64,000 nucleotides of DNA from Nocardioides aurantiacus (GTDB lineage: Bacteria > Actinomycetota > Actinomycetes > Propionibacteriales > Nocardioidaceae): the NCBI RefSeq assembly GCF_003752505.1, contig NZ_RKHO01000001.1:1-64000 (forward strand). Direction: 5' to 3'. Shown here piece after piece: positions 14,861-23,529 of this stretch (its first letter is position 1; the number at the start of each line of letters is the position of its first letter). Below the pieces are notes generated by a model. It saw only the letters and a program-made list of their open reading frames with translations, was not told the origin of the DNA and did not search any database. Position numbers and translations under genes: made by a program.

Positions 14861-15565
14861 GTGACCGACCCCGAGCGCCCGGAGCCCGAGCGTCCCGCCA
14901 GCGTGGCCGACCTCGGCTACGCCCGGGTCGACCTCGACCGGGCCGCGCGCACCGGTGACCCCGAGGTCGTCTACGGCGCCGGCAAGACGCCCGCGCAGGT
15001 GCTCGGGATCCTGCGCACGCTGCACGAGCGCCACCCCGACCGGGCGGTGCTCGCGACCCGGCTCACCGGGGCGACCACCGAGCTGCTCGGGCGCGACCTG
15101 CCGGACGCCGTGCTCGACCCCGTGGCCCGCACCGCCGTGCTCGGGCCGCTGCCCGAGCCGCGCGGCCGGGTGCTGGTGGTCAGCGCCGGCACGTCCGACG
15201 CCCCCGTCGCCGCCGAGGTGGTCACCACCGCCCGCGTGCACGGCGCCGGCGTCGAGCAGGTCGAGGACGTCGGGGTCGCCGGGCTGCACCGGCTGCTCGC
15301 CGTCCGTGACCGGCTGGACGAGGCCGACTGCCTGGTCGTGGTGGCCGGCATGGAGGGCGCCCTGCCCAGCGTCGTCGGCGGGCTGACCGGAGTGCCCCTC
15401 GTGGCGGTACCGACCAGCGTCGGCTACGGCGCCTCGTTCGGCGGTCTGGCCGCGCTGCTCGGGATGCTGAACTCCTGCGCGCCGGGGGTGACGGTGGTCA
15501 ACATCGACAACGGCTACGGCGCCGGGGTCTTCGCCGCGCGCGTGGCCCGCGGGCGCGACCGATGA
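14861..15565 (+). CDS. larB: Nickel-pincer cofactor biosynthesis protein LarB
   Basis: LarB carboxylates the pyridinium ring of nicotinic acid adenine dinucleotide and cleaves its phosphoanhydride, the first step to the nickel-pincer nucleotide cofactor of lactate racemase and related enzymes. The 234-residue protein shows the family pattern EVVYGAGKTPAQVLGILRTL, the PurE-like core VLVVSAGTSDAPVAAEVVTT and VVAGMEGALPSVVGGLTGVP, and a C-terminal NIDNGYGAGVFAA. The GTG start follows a leaderless-type -10. It overlaps larC by 4 nt. LarE, which adds sulfur, and the LarA apo-enzyme are not in the window. Confidence 0.93.
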   Translation: MTDPERPEPERPASVADLGYARVDLDRAARTGDPEVVYGAGKTPAQVLGILRTLHERHPDRAVLATRLTGATTELLGRDLPDAVLDPVARTAVLGPLPEPRGRVLVVSAGTSDAPVAAEVVTTARVHGAGVEQVEDVGVAGLHRLLAVRDRLDEADCLVVVAGMEGALPSVVGGLTGVPLVAVPTSVGYGASFGGLAALLGMLNSCAPGVTVVNIDNGYGAGVFAARVARGRDR

Positions 15566-16803
15566 GCGGGGCGCCGGTGCTCTGGGTCGACGCCTCCTCG
15601 GGCGCGAGCGGCGACATGCTGCTCGGTGCCCTGGCCGGCCTGGGCGTCCCCGTCGGGGTGATGGCCGAGGCCGTCGACAAGGTCGCGCCGGGCCAGGTCG
15701 AGCTGCACGCCGAGGACGTACGCCGCGCCGGCTTCGCCGCCACCCGCTGCCACGTCGAGGTCGCCGACGACCAGCCCCACCGGACCTGGCGCGACGTCGA
15801 GCGGCTGCTCGCCGGGGCAGGCCTGCACGAGGACGTCCGGGCGCTGGCCCACGACGTGTTCTCCCGGCTCGCCGAGGCCGAGGGCGCGGTCCACGGCTGC
15901 GACCCCGCCGAGGTCCACTTCCACGAGGTCGGGGCGCTCGACGCCATCGCCGACGTCGTCGGGGTCTGCGCCGGCGTCGTCCACCTCGGCGGGCACGACG
16001 GCCTGCCCCGGGTGGTCGTCTCCGCGGTCGCGCTCGGCGGGGGCACCGTCCGCAGCGCTCACGGCACCCTCGGTGTCCCGCCGCCGGCGGTCGTCGAGCT
16101 GCTCCGCGGCGTCCCGTCGTACGGCGGGCCGGTCGACCTCGAGCTGTGCACCCCGACCGGCGCCGCCCTGCTCACCACGCTCGCCGACGCCTGGGGACCG
16201 CAGCCCGCGATGGCCGTGGACCGTGTCGGCGTCGGGGCCGGCGGCCGCGATCCCGAGGGGCACGCCAACGTGCTGCGGGTGCTGACCGGCCACGGGGTCC
16301 CGACGAGCTCGACCGGCGCGGACGCCGGGAGCAGCGCGCCGTACCTCCTCGAGACCAACGTCGACGACCTCGACCCGCGGCTGTGGCCCGGGGTGATCAC
16401 CGCGCTGCTCGAGGCCGGGGCCAGCGACGCCTGGCTGACGCCGATCCTGATGAAGAAGGGCCGGCCCGCCCACACCCTCGCGGTGCTGGTGCCGGCGCCG
16501 CTGCTCGAGGGGGTGCGGCGCGAGGTCTACCGCCACACCTCGACCATCGGGCTGCGTCAGCAGCGGGTCGGCAAGCACGCGCTCGACCGGTCGATGGGCG
16601 AGGTCGTGGTCGACGGCGAGCGGATCGCGGTCAAGGTCGCCCGGCTCGACGGCGAGGTGCTCAACGCCCAGCCGGAGTTCGAGGACGTCGCCGCCGCTGC
16701 CCGGGCGCTCGGCCGCCCCGCGACCCACGTGATGGCCGAGGCGGTCGCCCTCGCCGCGGGGGCCGGTGGGGATGTCCCGCGGCCCCCGGCCGGTAGTCCC
16801 TGA
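15562..16803 (+). CDS. larC: Nickel insertase LarC
   Basis: LarC inserts nickel into the pincer nucleotide using CTP. The 413-residue protein starts WVDASSGASGDMLLGALAGLG, followed by VHFHEVGALDAIADVVGVC with metal-binding His and Glu residues. The C-terminal half has LLETNVDDLDPRLWPGVITA and DAWLTPILMKKGRPAHTL. It is one uninterrupted frame; in Lactobacillus the same protein is made from two frames joined by programmed frameshifting. It is coupled to larB by an ATGA overlap. Confidence 0.93.
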   Translation: MSGAPVLWVDASSGASGDMLLGALAGLGVPVGVMAEAVDKVAPGQVELHAEDVRRAGFAATRCHVEVADDQPHRTWRDVERLLAGAGLHEDVRALAHDVFSRLAEAEGAVHGCDPAEVHFHEVGALDAIADVVGVCAGVVHLGGHDGLPRVVVSAVALGGGTVRSAHGTLGVPPPAVVELLRGVPSYGGPVDLELCTPTGAALLTTLADAWGPQPAMAVDRVGVGAGGRDPEGHANVLRVLTGHGVPTSSTGADAGSSAPYLLETNVDDLDPRLWPGVITALLEAGASDAWLTPILMKKGRPAHTLAVLVPAPLLEGVRREVYRHTSTIGLRQQRVGKHALDRSMGEVVVDGERIAVKVARLDGEVLNAQPEFEDVAAAARALGRPATHVMAEAVALAAGAGGDVPRPPAGSP

Positions 16804-16870
16804 CGATCTGGCCCCTCCCAGGCGCTGCGAAGGTCGAGAACGTCAGGGACCACCCATCCCGGAGAGGTCC

Positions 16871-16876
16871 TAGGCT
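16871..16876 (+). promoter_or_regulatory. TAGGCT -10 of leaderless arcA mRNA
   Basis: TAGGCT ends 6 nt before the ATG at 16883. Confidence 0.6.
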
Positions 16877-16882
16877 GCCGCC

Positions 16883-18115
16883 ATGAGCGACTCCTCCTCC
16901 CCGACCGCGACCCGGACCCCCGGCGTCTCCACCGAGGTCGGACGGCTGCGCACGGTGATGCTGCACCGGCCCGGGCCCGAGCTGCAGCGGCTGACCCCGC
17001 GCAACAACGACCAGCTGCTCTTCGACGGCATCCCGTGGGTCAGCCGGGCGCAGGAGGAGCACGACGCGTTCGCCGACGCGCTGCGCGCGCGGGACGTCGA
17101 GGTGCTCTACCTGACCGAGCTGCTGGTCGAGACGCTCGCCAGCGAGCAGGCGCGGGCGCGCGCCGTGGAGGGCGTGACCCGGTCGTTGCGGCTCGGCGAC
17201 ACGCTCCGCGACCACCTGCGGGGCTGGCTGGCCGGGCTCGCGCCCGAGGAGCTCAAGGACGTGCTGACCGCCGGGCTGCGCAACGACGAGGTGCGCGGCG
17301 GGTTCGGGCTGGTCACCAGCCTGCTCGCCCACGACGACTTCCTCATCGACCCGCTGCCCAACCTGCTGTTCACCCGCGACTCCAGCGTCTGGATCCGCGA
17401 CAAGGTGGCGGTGACCTCGCTGGCGATGCCGGCCCGTGACCGCGAGACCCAGCTGACCGAGCTGATCTACACCCTGCACCCGCGCTTCGAGGGCATCGAG
17501 ACCATCCACGGCTGGCACCGCGAGCACGTCGAGGGCGGCGACGTGCTGCTGCTCTCGCCGGGCGTGGTCGCCGTCGGCGTGGGCGAGCGCACCACCCCGG
17601 CCGGGGTCGAGCGCCTGGCCCGCCAGCTGTTCGCCGACGGGAGCGCCCACACCGTGCTGGCGGTCCCGATCGCCCAGGAGCGGGCCACGATGCACCTCGA
17701 CACCGTCTGCACGATGGTCGACGTCGACAAGATCGTGATGTACCCCAACGTCGCCGACCACCTCACCGCCCACACCGTCACCGCCGGTCAGGAGGGACCC
17801 CTCGAGGTCAGCGAGTCCGAGCCGTTCCTGGTGGCCGCGGCCAAGGCGATGCAGATCGACACGCTGCACCAGATCGACACCGGTCTCGACGCCGTCACCG
17901 CCGAGCGCGAGCAGTGGGACGACGGCAACAACACCCTCGCCGTCGCACCCCGGGTGGCCGTGGCCTACGAGCGCAACGTCGAGACCAACGCCCGCCTCGA
18001 GGAGGCCGGCATCGAGGTCATCGCGATCTCCGGCTCCGAGCTGGGATCGGGACGGGGTGGTCCGCGCTGCATGTCGTGCCCGGTGCAGCGCGACCCGGTG
18101 CCCGTCCACGTCTAG
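16883..18115 (+). CDS. arcA: Arginine deiminase
   Basis: ArcA hydrolyses arginine to citrulline and ammonia. The 410 residues include the guanidino-hydrolase motifs [32 protein letters not shown] and [11 protein letters not shown], and the catalytic cysteine C396 in [11 protein letters not shown] near the C-terminus. The length matches the family (about 410). The other genes of the arginine deiminase pathway (ornithine carbamoyltransferase, carbamate kinase, antiporter) are absent here, so this may serve nitrogen release or pH control without the full ATP-yielding pathway. The following gene's -10 overlaps the arcA stop codon. Confidence 0.95.
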   Translation: MSDSSSPTATRTPGVSTEVGRLRTVMLHRPGPELQRLTPRNNDQLLFDGIPWVSRAQEEHDAFADALRARDVEVLYLTELLVETLASEQARARAVEGVTRSLRLGDTLRDHLRGWLAGLAPEELKDVLTAGLRNDEVRGGFGLVTSLLAHDDFLIDPLPNLLFTRDSSVWIRDKVAVTSLAMPARDRETQLTELIYTLHPRFEGIETIHGWHREHVEGGDVLLLSPGVVAVGVGERTTPAGVERLARQLFADGSAHTVLAVPIAQERATMHLDTVCTMVDVDKIVMYPNVADHLTAHTVTAGQEGPLEVSESEPFLVAAAKAMQIDTLHQIDTGLDAVTAEREQWDDGNNTLAVAPRVAVAYERNVETNARLEEAGIEVIAISGSELGSGRGGPRCMSCPVQRDPVPVHV

Positions 18116-18118
18116 GTT
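18113..18118 (+). promoter_or_regulatory. TAGGTT -10 overlapping the arcA stop codon
   Basis: The TAG of the hexamer is the arcA stop codon (18113-18115), and the hexamer ends 7 nt before the ATG at 18126. The downstream gene can therefore be transcribed separately as a leaderless mRNA. Confidence 0.55.
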
Positions 18119-18125
18119 GAGTCCC

Positions 18126-18680
18126 ATGACCGATGCCGAGAAGCTCCTGGCCGCCGTGCGGGCGAACACCGAGGACACGCCCTACGCCGTCACCGAGACG
18201 GCGAAGGGCTTCGACGTGACGATCGACGTCGCGGATGCCACCTGGTTCGCGCTGATGCACCAGAAGCACCTGTCCAAGTCGTTCACCTACCACGTGGTCG
18301 TGGACGAGGCGAACCACACGATCGCCATCACCGACGACCTCCGTGAGGTCACGTGGCGGCGTGGGGCGGAGATGCGCGACGGGATCCCGGTGCCCGTCCT
18401 CGGGGCGTCGCTCTCGCGGGACCTCGGGCGGATCGAGCAGAAGAGCTTCCAGAAGACCTTTGGCATCGACAGCTCGGGTCAGCCGGGCAAGGTCGTGGAC
18501 TACTCGTTCTCGAGCTCCGAGGGTCGCGACCTCATCCGAGGACCGGCCCGCGAGCTCGGCTGGACCGAGAAGCGCGGCACCGAGGAGAAGATCGGGCTGT
18601 ACGTCGGCCTCGCGACCATCGCGCTGCTCGTTCTGTCCGGCATCGTGGTCGGTCTGCTGTTCCTGCTCGGGGTGCTCTGA
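18126..18680 (+). CDS. Tail-anchored hypothetical protein, 184 aa
   Basis: The 184 residues form a soluble N-terminal domain (MTDAEKLLAAVRANTEDTPYAV to about residue 155) and one C-terminal transmembrane helix (YVGLATIALLVLSGIVVGLL, about residues 160-184) with almost nothing after it, so the protein is probably tail-anchored with its bulk in the cytoplasm. The domain has repeated aromatic beta-strand patterns (SFTYHVVVDEANHTIAITDD) but matches no family that I can name. It lies 10 bp after arcA and 43 bp before an EamA transporter on the same strand. Confidence 0.65.
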   Translation: MTDAEKLLAAVRANTEDTPYAVTETAKGFDVTIDVADATWFALMHQKHLSKSFTYHVVVDEANHTIAITDDLREVTWRRGAEMRDGIPVPVLGASLSRDLGRIEQKSFQKTFGIDSSGQPGKVVDYSFSSSEGRDLIRGPARELGWTEKRGTEEKIGLYVGLATIALLVLSGIVVGLLFLLGVL

Positions 18681-18723
18681 GGCCGAGCGCTGGTCGAGCT
18701 CCCGGTGACGGGATACTGCGGCG

Positions 18724-19665
18724 GTGTCGACGCGCGAGGTCCCGGGGTCAGGGTCGCTGTGGCGCGGGCTCGCGCTCGTCTCGCTGGCGGGTGTCGTGTG
18801 GGGCACGATCGGACCCGGCGCGCAGGTGCTCCACGACCGCTCCGGGCTGGGCTCGCTGACGGTCACGGCCTACCGGGCGGTCGCCGCCGTCGCGGTACTC
18901 GGTCTGGTCGTCGGGCTGACGGGGCGCCTCGCGACGGTGGTGCGGGCGGCGCGGGCCGAGTGGGGTCGCGTGGTCGTGGTCGGGGTGCTGACGGCGGCCT
19001 TCCAGGCGCTGTTCTTCGTCGCGGTGGCGCTCGCCGGCGTCTGCGTCGTCACGGTCGTGTGCCTGGGCTTCGCGCCGGTGCTGCTGCTGGCCGTCGACGG
19101 TGTCCGCGACCGCCGCCTGCCCAGCGGGGGTCGCGCCGTGTCGGTGGTGGTCGCGGTGGTGGGGCTGCTGCTCGTCACGTTCGCCGGAGGCGCGGGGGAG
19201 AACGCGCCCGGGCCGGGGCCGGGGATCCTGCTCGCGCTCGCGGCGGGAGCGGCGTACGCGTTGTCGACCGACGTCGCGGCACCGCTGTCGCAGGACCTGG
19301 ACACCCTCACCATCACCACGGCCACGGTCGGGGTGGCCGCCGCGGTCCTGGTCCCGCTCGGACTGGTGGCGACGGCCGTGCGCGGCGACCCGTTCACGAC
19401 CTCGGACGCGACGTCGTGGTGGCTGATCGCCTACCTCGGGGTGTTCACCCTGGCGATCGCCTACGCGCTGCTGTTCACCGGCCTGCGGACCACCCCGAGC
19501 GGGGCGGCCGTGGTCGCCACGCTGCTGGAGCCGGTGACCGCCGTGCTGATCGCGGTCCTGCTGCTCGGGGAGCACCTCACCGCAGCCGGGGTGGTCGGCT
19601 CGCTGCTCATCGTGCTCGCCATCGCCGGCATCGGCCGTGCCTCGGAGCCGCCGACGCCCCAGTAG
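18724..19665 (+). CDS. EamA/DMT-family transporter
   Basis: The 313-residue protein has ten hydrophobic helices arranged as two EamA repeats (LVSLAGVVWGTIGPGAQVL opening the first, GILLALAAGAAYALSTDVAA opening the second), typical of drug/metabolite transporters in the inner membrane. LEPVTAVLIAVLLLGEHLT near the C-terminus is the conserved end of the second repeat. The substrate is unknown; this family exports amino acids and other metabolites. The GTG start is 6 nt after GATACT, a weaker leaderless -10. A strong hairpin follows 49 bp after the stop. Confidence 0.85.
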   Translation: MSTREVPGSGSLWRGLALVSLAGVVWGTIGPGAQVLHDRSGLGSLTVTAYRAVAAVAVLGLVVGLTGRLATVVRAARAEWGRVVVVGVLTAAFQALFFVAVALAGVCVVTVVCLGFAPVLLLAVDGVRDRRLPSGGRAVSVVVAVVGLLLVTFAGGAGENAPGPGPGILLALAAGAAYALSTDVAAPLSQDLDTLTITTATVGVAAAVLVPLGLVATAVRGDPFTTSDATSWWLIAYLGVFTLAIAYALLFTGLRTTPSGAAVVATLLEPVTAVLIAVLLLGEHLTAAGVVGSLLIVLAIAGIGRASEPPTPQ

Positions 19666-19714
19666 CAGGGCATCGACCGCCCGACGGCTCGTTGCCGGGT
19701 CGGGGCATGAGAAA

Positions 19715-19752
19715 CCCGGCCGGTGTTGACGGGGGGGACAACATCGGCCGGG
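19715..19752. terminator. Hairpin terminator between convergent genes
   Basis: CCCGGCCGGTGTTG pairs with CAACATCGGCCGGG (19739-19752) over 14 bp with one G-U, around a 10-nt G-rich loop. It lies between the EamA gene and the DUF5926 gene and could serve both. Confidence 0.7.
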
Positions 19753-19850
19753 CAACTCGAATGTACGGCATCGGATTGGTGGTCACAACCGAGACCCGCG
19801 ATCCCGCGATCCGCCGCCGCAATGGTCTAGGAGGCGGTCGGGATCGTGGT

Positions 19851-20804
19851 CTAACGGATCGTCAGCTGGCGGCTGGCCAGACCCGCGCGGGAGGCCCGTT
19901 CGTCGCTGGTCAGCGCGTCGTCGCGGCCCAGGGCCTCCTCGAAGCGGGCCGAGAAGGCGTCGAGCGGCTCCTCCAGCGCCTCGGCGCCGGTGCCCACGGG
20001 AAGGTCCCAGACGGGGACGACGAGGCCGTGGGTGCGGAACATCCCGATCAACCGGTCGCCCTCGACGAGCGAGACGTCGCCCAGCACGCGCAGGCGCGCG
20101 AGCGCGTCGAGCACGCGGTCCTCGGAGTGCGGCAGCACCCAGCGGAGGTACTCGCGGTCGCCCATCGAGGTCCAGTACGCCGCCGGCACGGCCGTGATGC
20201 GCACCGTCGGCGCGGCCGCCTCGTTGGCCGCCTCGAGCGCCCCGGCCATGCTGCCGTCCGCGTCGTCGACGTCGGCGACCCAGTAGTCGAAGCCCTCGTG
20301 CACGGTCACCGTGACCGGGGCGTCGGCCAGCAGGTCCTGCAGCCGGGCGCCGTCACCGGGAGGGGCGGACAGTCCGACGAGGCTGCCCGGGTCGGCCTTC
20401 AGCGCCTCCTCGAGCACGGCACCGAGGTCGCGGCTGGGGTCGCCGTACCCGTGCTGCACCTGCAGCCCGAGCCAGATGCTGCCGTCCTGGCGGACCATCG
20501 CCGGGGTGGCGCCGGGGAGCAGCGAGCACAGCTGCACGCTGCGGCCCTCGGGGTTCTCCACCGAGGGGGCGAGCTCGACCGGCGCCGTGGCGGCCGGCAC
20601 GAACTCGCGCAGCGCCACCAGGTCGGCCTCGGCGGGCAGGCCCTCGAAGGGCCGGGCGACGTAGGGCGAGGACGAGTCCCTGCTGCCGTGGCAGGCCTTG
20701 TAGCGACGACCGGAACCGCAGGGACACGGCTGCCGGGCGCCCGGTCCGTCAGCGGCGGGACCCGGGTCCTCGGAGCGCTGACGCTGACGTGACTTCTTGC
20801 CCAT
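19851..20804 (-). CDS. DUF5926 family protein with SEC-C zinc motif
   Basis: The 317-residue protein begins MGKKSRQRQRSEDPG and carries an SEC-C type metal-binding motif CPCGSGRRYKACHGSRD at about residues 27-43, like the tail of SecA. The remainder (FEGLPAEADLVALREFVPAA through LRWVLPHSEDRVLDALARL) is the DUF5926 domain of actinobacteria, which has no known activity. The basic N-terminus and zinc motif suggest contact with ribosomes or nucleic acid, but this is an inference. TAGGCT lies 6 nt before the ATG, so the mRNA should be leaderless. Confidence 0.82.
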   Translation of the reverse strand: MGKKSRQRQRSEDPGPAADGPGARQPCPCGSGRRYKACHGSRDSSSPYVARPFEGLPAEADLVALREFVPAATAPVELAPSVENPEGRSVQLCSLLPGATPAMVRQDGSIWLGLQVQHGYGDPSRDLGAVLEEALKADPGSLVGLSAPPGDGARLQDLLADAPVTVTVHEGFDYWVADVDDADGSMAGALEAANEAAAPTVRITAVPAAYWTSMGDREYLRWVLPHSEDRVLDALARLRVLGDVSLVEGDRLIGMFRTHGLVVPVWDLPVGTGAEALEEPLDAFSARFEEALGRDDALTSDERASRAGLASRQLTIR

Positions 20805-20810
20805 CCCCGC

Positions 20811-20816
20811 AGCCTA
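20811..20816 (-). promoter_or_regulatory. TAGGCT -10 of leaderless DUF5926 mRNA
   Basis: On the minus strand TAGGCT ends 6 nt before the ATG at 20804. Confidence 0.6.
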
Positions 20817-20892
20817 GGTGGTCGCGACGTCCGCCGCGCCCGGCCGGGGGCCACCCTGGACAGGGCCTGCCGGCCCGCTCCGGGGGTCGGTG

Positions 20893-21312
20893 TCAGGACA
20901 GCTCGACGAGGGCGTGCACGGTGGTGCGCGACCGGGTGGCCTCGACCCACCAGCGCGAGGCCAGGGTGTCGACGATGGCCAGGCCGCGGCCCGCGAGGTC
21001 GGAGACGGCGGCGTCGAGGCGCTCGGGGCTGCTCACCGAGCCGCCGTCGGTGACGGCGATGTCGAGGCCGGCGTCGTGGTGGTCCCACTCCACCCGCAGG
21101 GTGTCGTCGGACAGCGGCCGGGCGTGGCGCACGGCGTTGCCGACGAGCTCGCTCAGGACCAGCCGGGCGTCGTCAAGGTGGTCGCCGCCGGCACCGTGAC
21201 CGTGCAGCCAGTCGCGCAGCCGGTGACGGGCGACGGCGGCGCTCTCGGCGCTGAAGGGAAGCGCCAGCGTCACCGGTTCGGAGGCCGGGGGCTGGGGGGA
21301 GAGGGTGGTCAT
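20893..21312 (-). CDS. RsbW-like ATP-binding regulatory protein
   Basis: This 139-residue protein is a stand-alone GHKL ATPase domain of the anti-sigma/serine kinase type. LVLSELVGNAVRHARP is the N box with the Asn that holds Mg-ATP, and AVTDGGS and GRGLAIVDTLASRWWVE are the later ATP-site motifs. Such proteins either hold a sigma factor or phosphorylate an anti-anti-sigma partner. Neither partner is adjacent, so the target is unknown. Confidence 0.8.
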   Translation of the reverse strand: MTTLSPQPPASEPVTLALPFSAESAAVARHRLRDWLHGHGAGGDHLDDARLVLSELVGNAVRHARPLSDDTLRVEWDHHDAGLDIAVTDGGSVSSPERLDAAVSDLAGRGLAIVDTLASRWWVEATRSRTTVHALVELS

Positions 21313-21391
21313 GTCGTCCTCCGCGTCGGGGGTGGTCGCGTCGCGGACGCGTGTCGAGGGTGATCGTGCCCTCGCGGGACCGGCGCGAAAC

Positions 21392-22186
21392 TCAGCTCTT
21401 CGTCAGGTGGGTCACGACCGCGCCCGGGCGGTCGGTGATCACGGCCTGGATGCCGAGGTCGGCGCAGCGGTCGACGTCCGCGAGGTCGTTGACGACCCAC
21501 ACGTGCACGCGGCGGCCGTGCACGTCGACCATGCGGCGTACGACGTCAGGGTGCTCGCGCACCATGTCCATGCCGGGACCGACGATCCAGTCACCGTCGA
21601 TGAAGGGCTTCACGCGGTACCACTGCTGGCGGGTCTCCACGAGCATCACCACGTCGAGGTCGGGCGCGAGGCGACGCACACGTCGCAGCGCCAGCCAGGA
21701 GAACGACATCACCCGCACCGGGGCGTCGGCGCCGGTCCAGCCGAACTCGTCGAGCAGCTCCACCAGCCGCTGCTCGACCAGGCCCGCGTAGCGCGTGGGG
21801 TGCTTGGTCTCGATGGCCAGCGAGACCGGACGGTCGTAGTCGGCCACCGTCTCGAGCAGTCGCCGCAGGGTCAGCACCTTGCCCAGCGCGGGGTCGCCCA
21901 TCGGGGCCTCGTCGTCGAGGTCGGCCCACGCCTCCTTCCACGAGGCCACGTCGAGCGCCTCCAGGTCGGCCAGCTCGGTCGCGGAGACGACCGAGGGGTC
22001 GTGGGAGATGCGGCGCAGGTCGCGGTCGTGGACGCACACGAGGTGGCCGTCGGCGGTCAGCCGGACGTCGCACTCCAGCGCCTCCGCACCGGCGTCGAGC
22101 GCCGCGACGTAGGCCCCCAGGGTGTGCTCGGCCTTGACGTCGCTGGCGCCACGGTGCGCGACCACCTGCGGCCGGGAGCGGAGCAT
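21392..22186 (-). CDS. Glycerophosphodiester phosphodiesterase
   Basis: The enzyme releases glycerol-3-phosphate from glycerophosphodiesters. The 264-residue TIM-barrel protein has the diagnostic VVAHRGASDVKAEHTLGAY at the N-terminus, the metal and catalytic residues in ALECDVRLTADGHLVCVHD, AIETKHPTRY, and WVVNDLADVDRCADLGIQAV near the end. There is no signal peptide, so it is a cytoplasmic (UgpQ-like) form. The ATG at 22186 has GGAG directly upstream and is preferred over the one at 22201. Confidence 0.9.
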   Translation of the reverse strand: MLRSRPQVVAHRGASDVKAEHTLGAYVAALDAGAEALECDVRLTADGHLVCVHDRDLRRISHDPSVVSATELADLEALDVASWKEAWADLDDEAPMGDPALGKVLTLRRLLETVADYDRPVSLAIETKHPTRYAGLVEQRLVELLDEFGWTGADAPVRVMSFSWLALRRVRRLAPDLDVVMLVETRQQWYRVKPFIDGDWIVGPGMDMVREHPDVVRRMVDVHGRRVHVWVVNDLADVDRCADLGIQAVITDRPGAVVTHLTKS

Positions 22187-22281
22187 GGCTCCATCCTGCA
22201 CCGGAGCGGTGGCCGCTGTCGGTCAGGGGGACCCGGACGCGCCGGTCCCGGTGGGGAACCGACGACCGACGAACGGTGCGC

Positions 22282-23427
22282 TCAGCCCTGCTCGCGGGTC
22301 ACGTCGAGGGCCGTGACCTCCACGGGGTAGGCCCGCTGCAGGTGCTCCAGCTGCTCCTCCACCTCGGCGCGACGCGGCCGGCGGGTGCCCGCGAACCACC
22401 GCACCTCGCACCGCCGCGCCCGGCCGCTGCCCGCGAGCCGCCACGCGCCGGTGAGCCGGCCGTCGAGGAGCAGCGGCGCGTCGACGAGGCCGTTGGCCTG
22501 GTGCCAGAGCCGGGCGAGGTGCTCGGGGGTGGCGAACCGCACCCGGGCCGACGGCTCGTAGCCACACATCAGCGCGTCGAACTCCGGCAGCAGGCGTACG
22601 CCGGGCAGCTCGACGGGCCCCGGGGCGTCGGTGAGGTCGTGGTAGGTCCGACCGTCCGGCCCCTGCGCCTGCTCGGTCGCGCCGGCCTCGCCGAGCCGGG
22701 CCAGGCAGGCGTCCACGCCCCGCAGCCCCACCCCGGCCCACCAGGCGAGGTCCTGGCGGCTGGCCGGGCCGTGGCGGGCGAGGTGGCGGCGCACGAGCTC
22801 GGCCAGGGTGGTCCCGGGGTCGCCGAGCGCGTCGTCGCGCGGCCCCAGCAGCGCCGTCGCGGTGCGGTAGACCGGCTTGCCCTGGCCCTCCCAGCCGCCG
22901 GTGAGCGGGCGGCGTACGAGACCGCCGTGACCGAACGCGAGGTAGCGCCCGAGGGTGTCCTCGAGCCGCGGGGTGGCGCCGGGGTCGTGCCGGGCGATCC
23001 AGGCGCGCAGGTGCTCGCCGAGCTCGGCCGGCGTCCGCCACTCCTCGCGGGCGTGGTCCTCCAGCGCGGCCCACACCTGCTCCAGCGAGGTCGCCTCCAG
23101 CCTCAGGGTGCGAGCCCACAGCGGCCGCTGGCCGGTGCGGGTGGCGACCTCGAGCAGGGCGTGGTCGGCGGCGGTCGAGGTGTGCACGGTGCCGCGCAGG
23201 TTGGAGCCGCGGACGACCAGGTGGGCGTCGTACGCCGCGGCGATCGCGCCGTGCTCGACCCCGGGCAGCCGGGCGGCCAGGCCGAGGAAGGGCGACCTGG
23301 CGGTCTGCGACTGCACCGGCCCGACCCGGGCGAGGGTGTCGGCCACCGCGGCGGCCTCACGTCCCTCGACTGCCGGGAACTGCCGGGCCAGCGCCCGTCC
23401 GGCCAGGTCCTCCCAGGTGAGCGGCAT
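22282..23427 (-). CDS. Winged-helix AlkZ-like DNA-repair protein
   Basis: The 381-residue protein belongs to the HTH_42 family of winged-helix proteins that includes the AlkZ glycosylases, which unhook interstrand crosslinks and bulky adducts. The family's short catalytic Gln-X-Gln motif is present in ARVGPVQSQTARSPFLGLA at about residues 38-41. Other conserved blocks are RGTVHTSTAADHALL, RRHLARHGPASRQDLAWWAG and LLPEFDALMCGYE. The ATG is preceded by AGGAGGAG. The actual lesion specificity cannot be read from sequence. Confidence 0.75.
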   Translation of the reverse strand: MPLTWEDLAGRALARQFPAVEGREAAAVADTLARVGPVQSQTARSPFLGLAARLPGVEHGAIAAAYDAHLVVRGSNLRGTVHTSTAADHALLEVATRTGQRPLWARTLRLEATSLEQVWAALEDHAREEWRTPAELGEHLRAWIARHDPGATPRLEDTLGRYLAFGHGGLVRRPLTGGWEGQGKPVYRTATALLGPRDDALGDPGTTLAELVRRHLARHGPASRQDLAWWAGVGLRGVDACLARLGEAGATEQAQGPDGRTYHDLTDAPGPVELPGVRLLPEFDALMCGYEPSARVRFATPEHLARLWHQANGLVDAPLLLDGRLTGAWRLAGSGRARRCEVRWFAGTRRPRRAEVEEQLEHLQRAYPVEVTALDVTREQG

Positions 23428-23529
23428 CGGGTCTCCTCCTGGGGATCTCGACGAGGTCCGTGGACGGTCTTGCGCCGGCAGGACCCGTGTGGAGCGTCCG
23501 TGACCCCGACGTACGTGGGCCCGGGCCGG

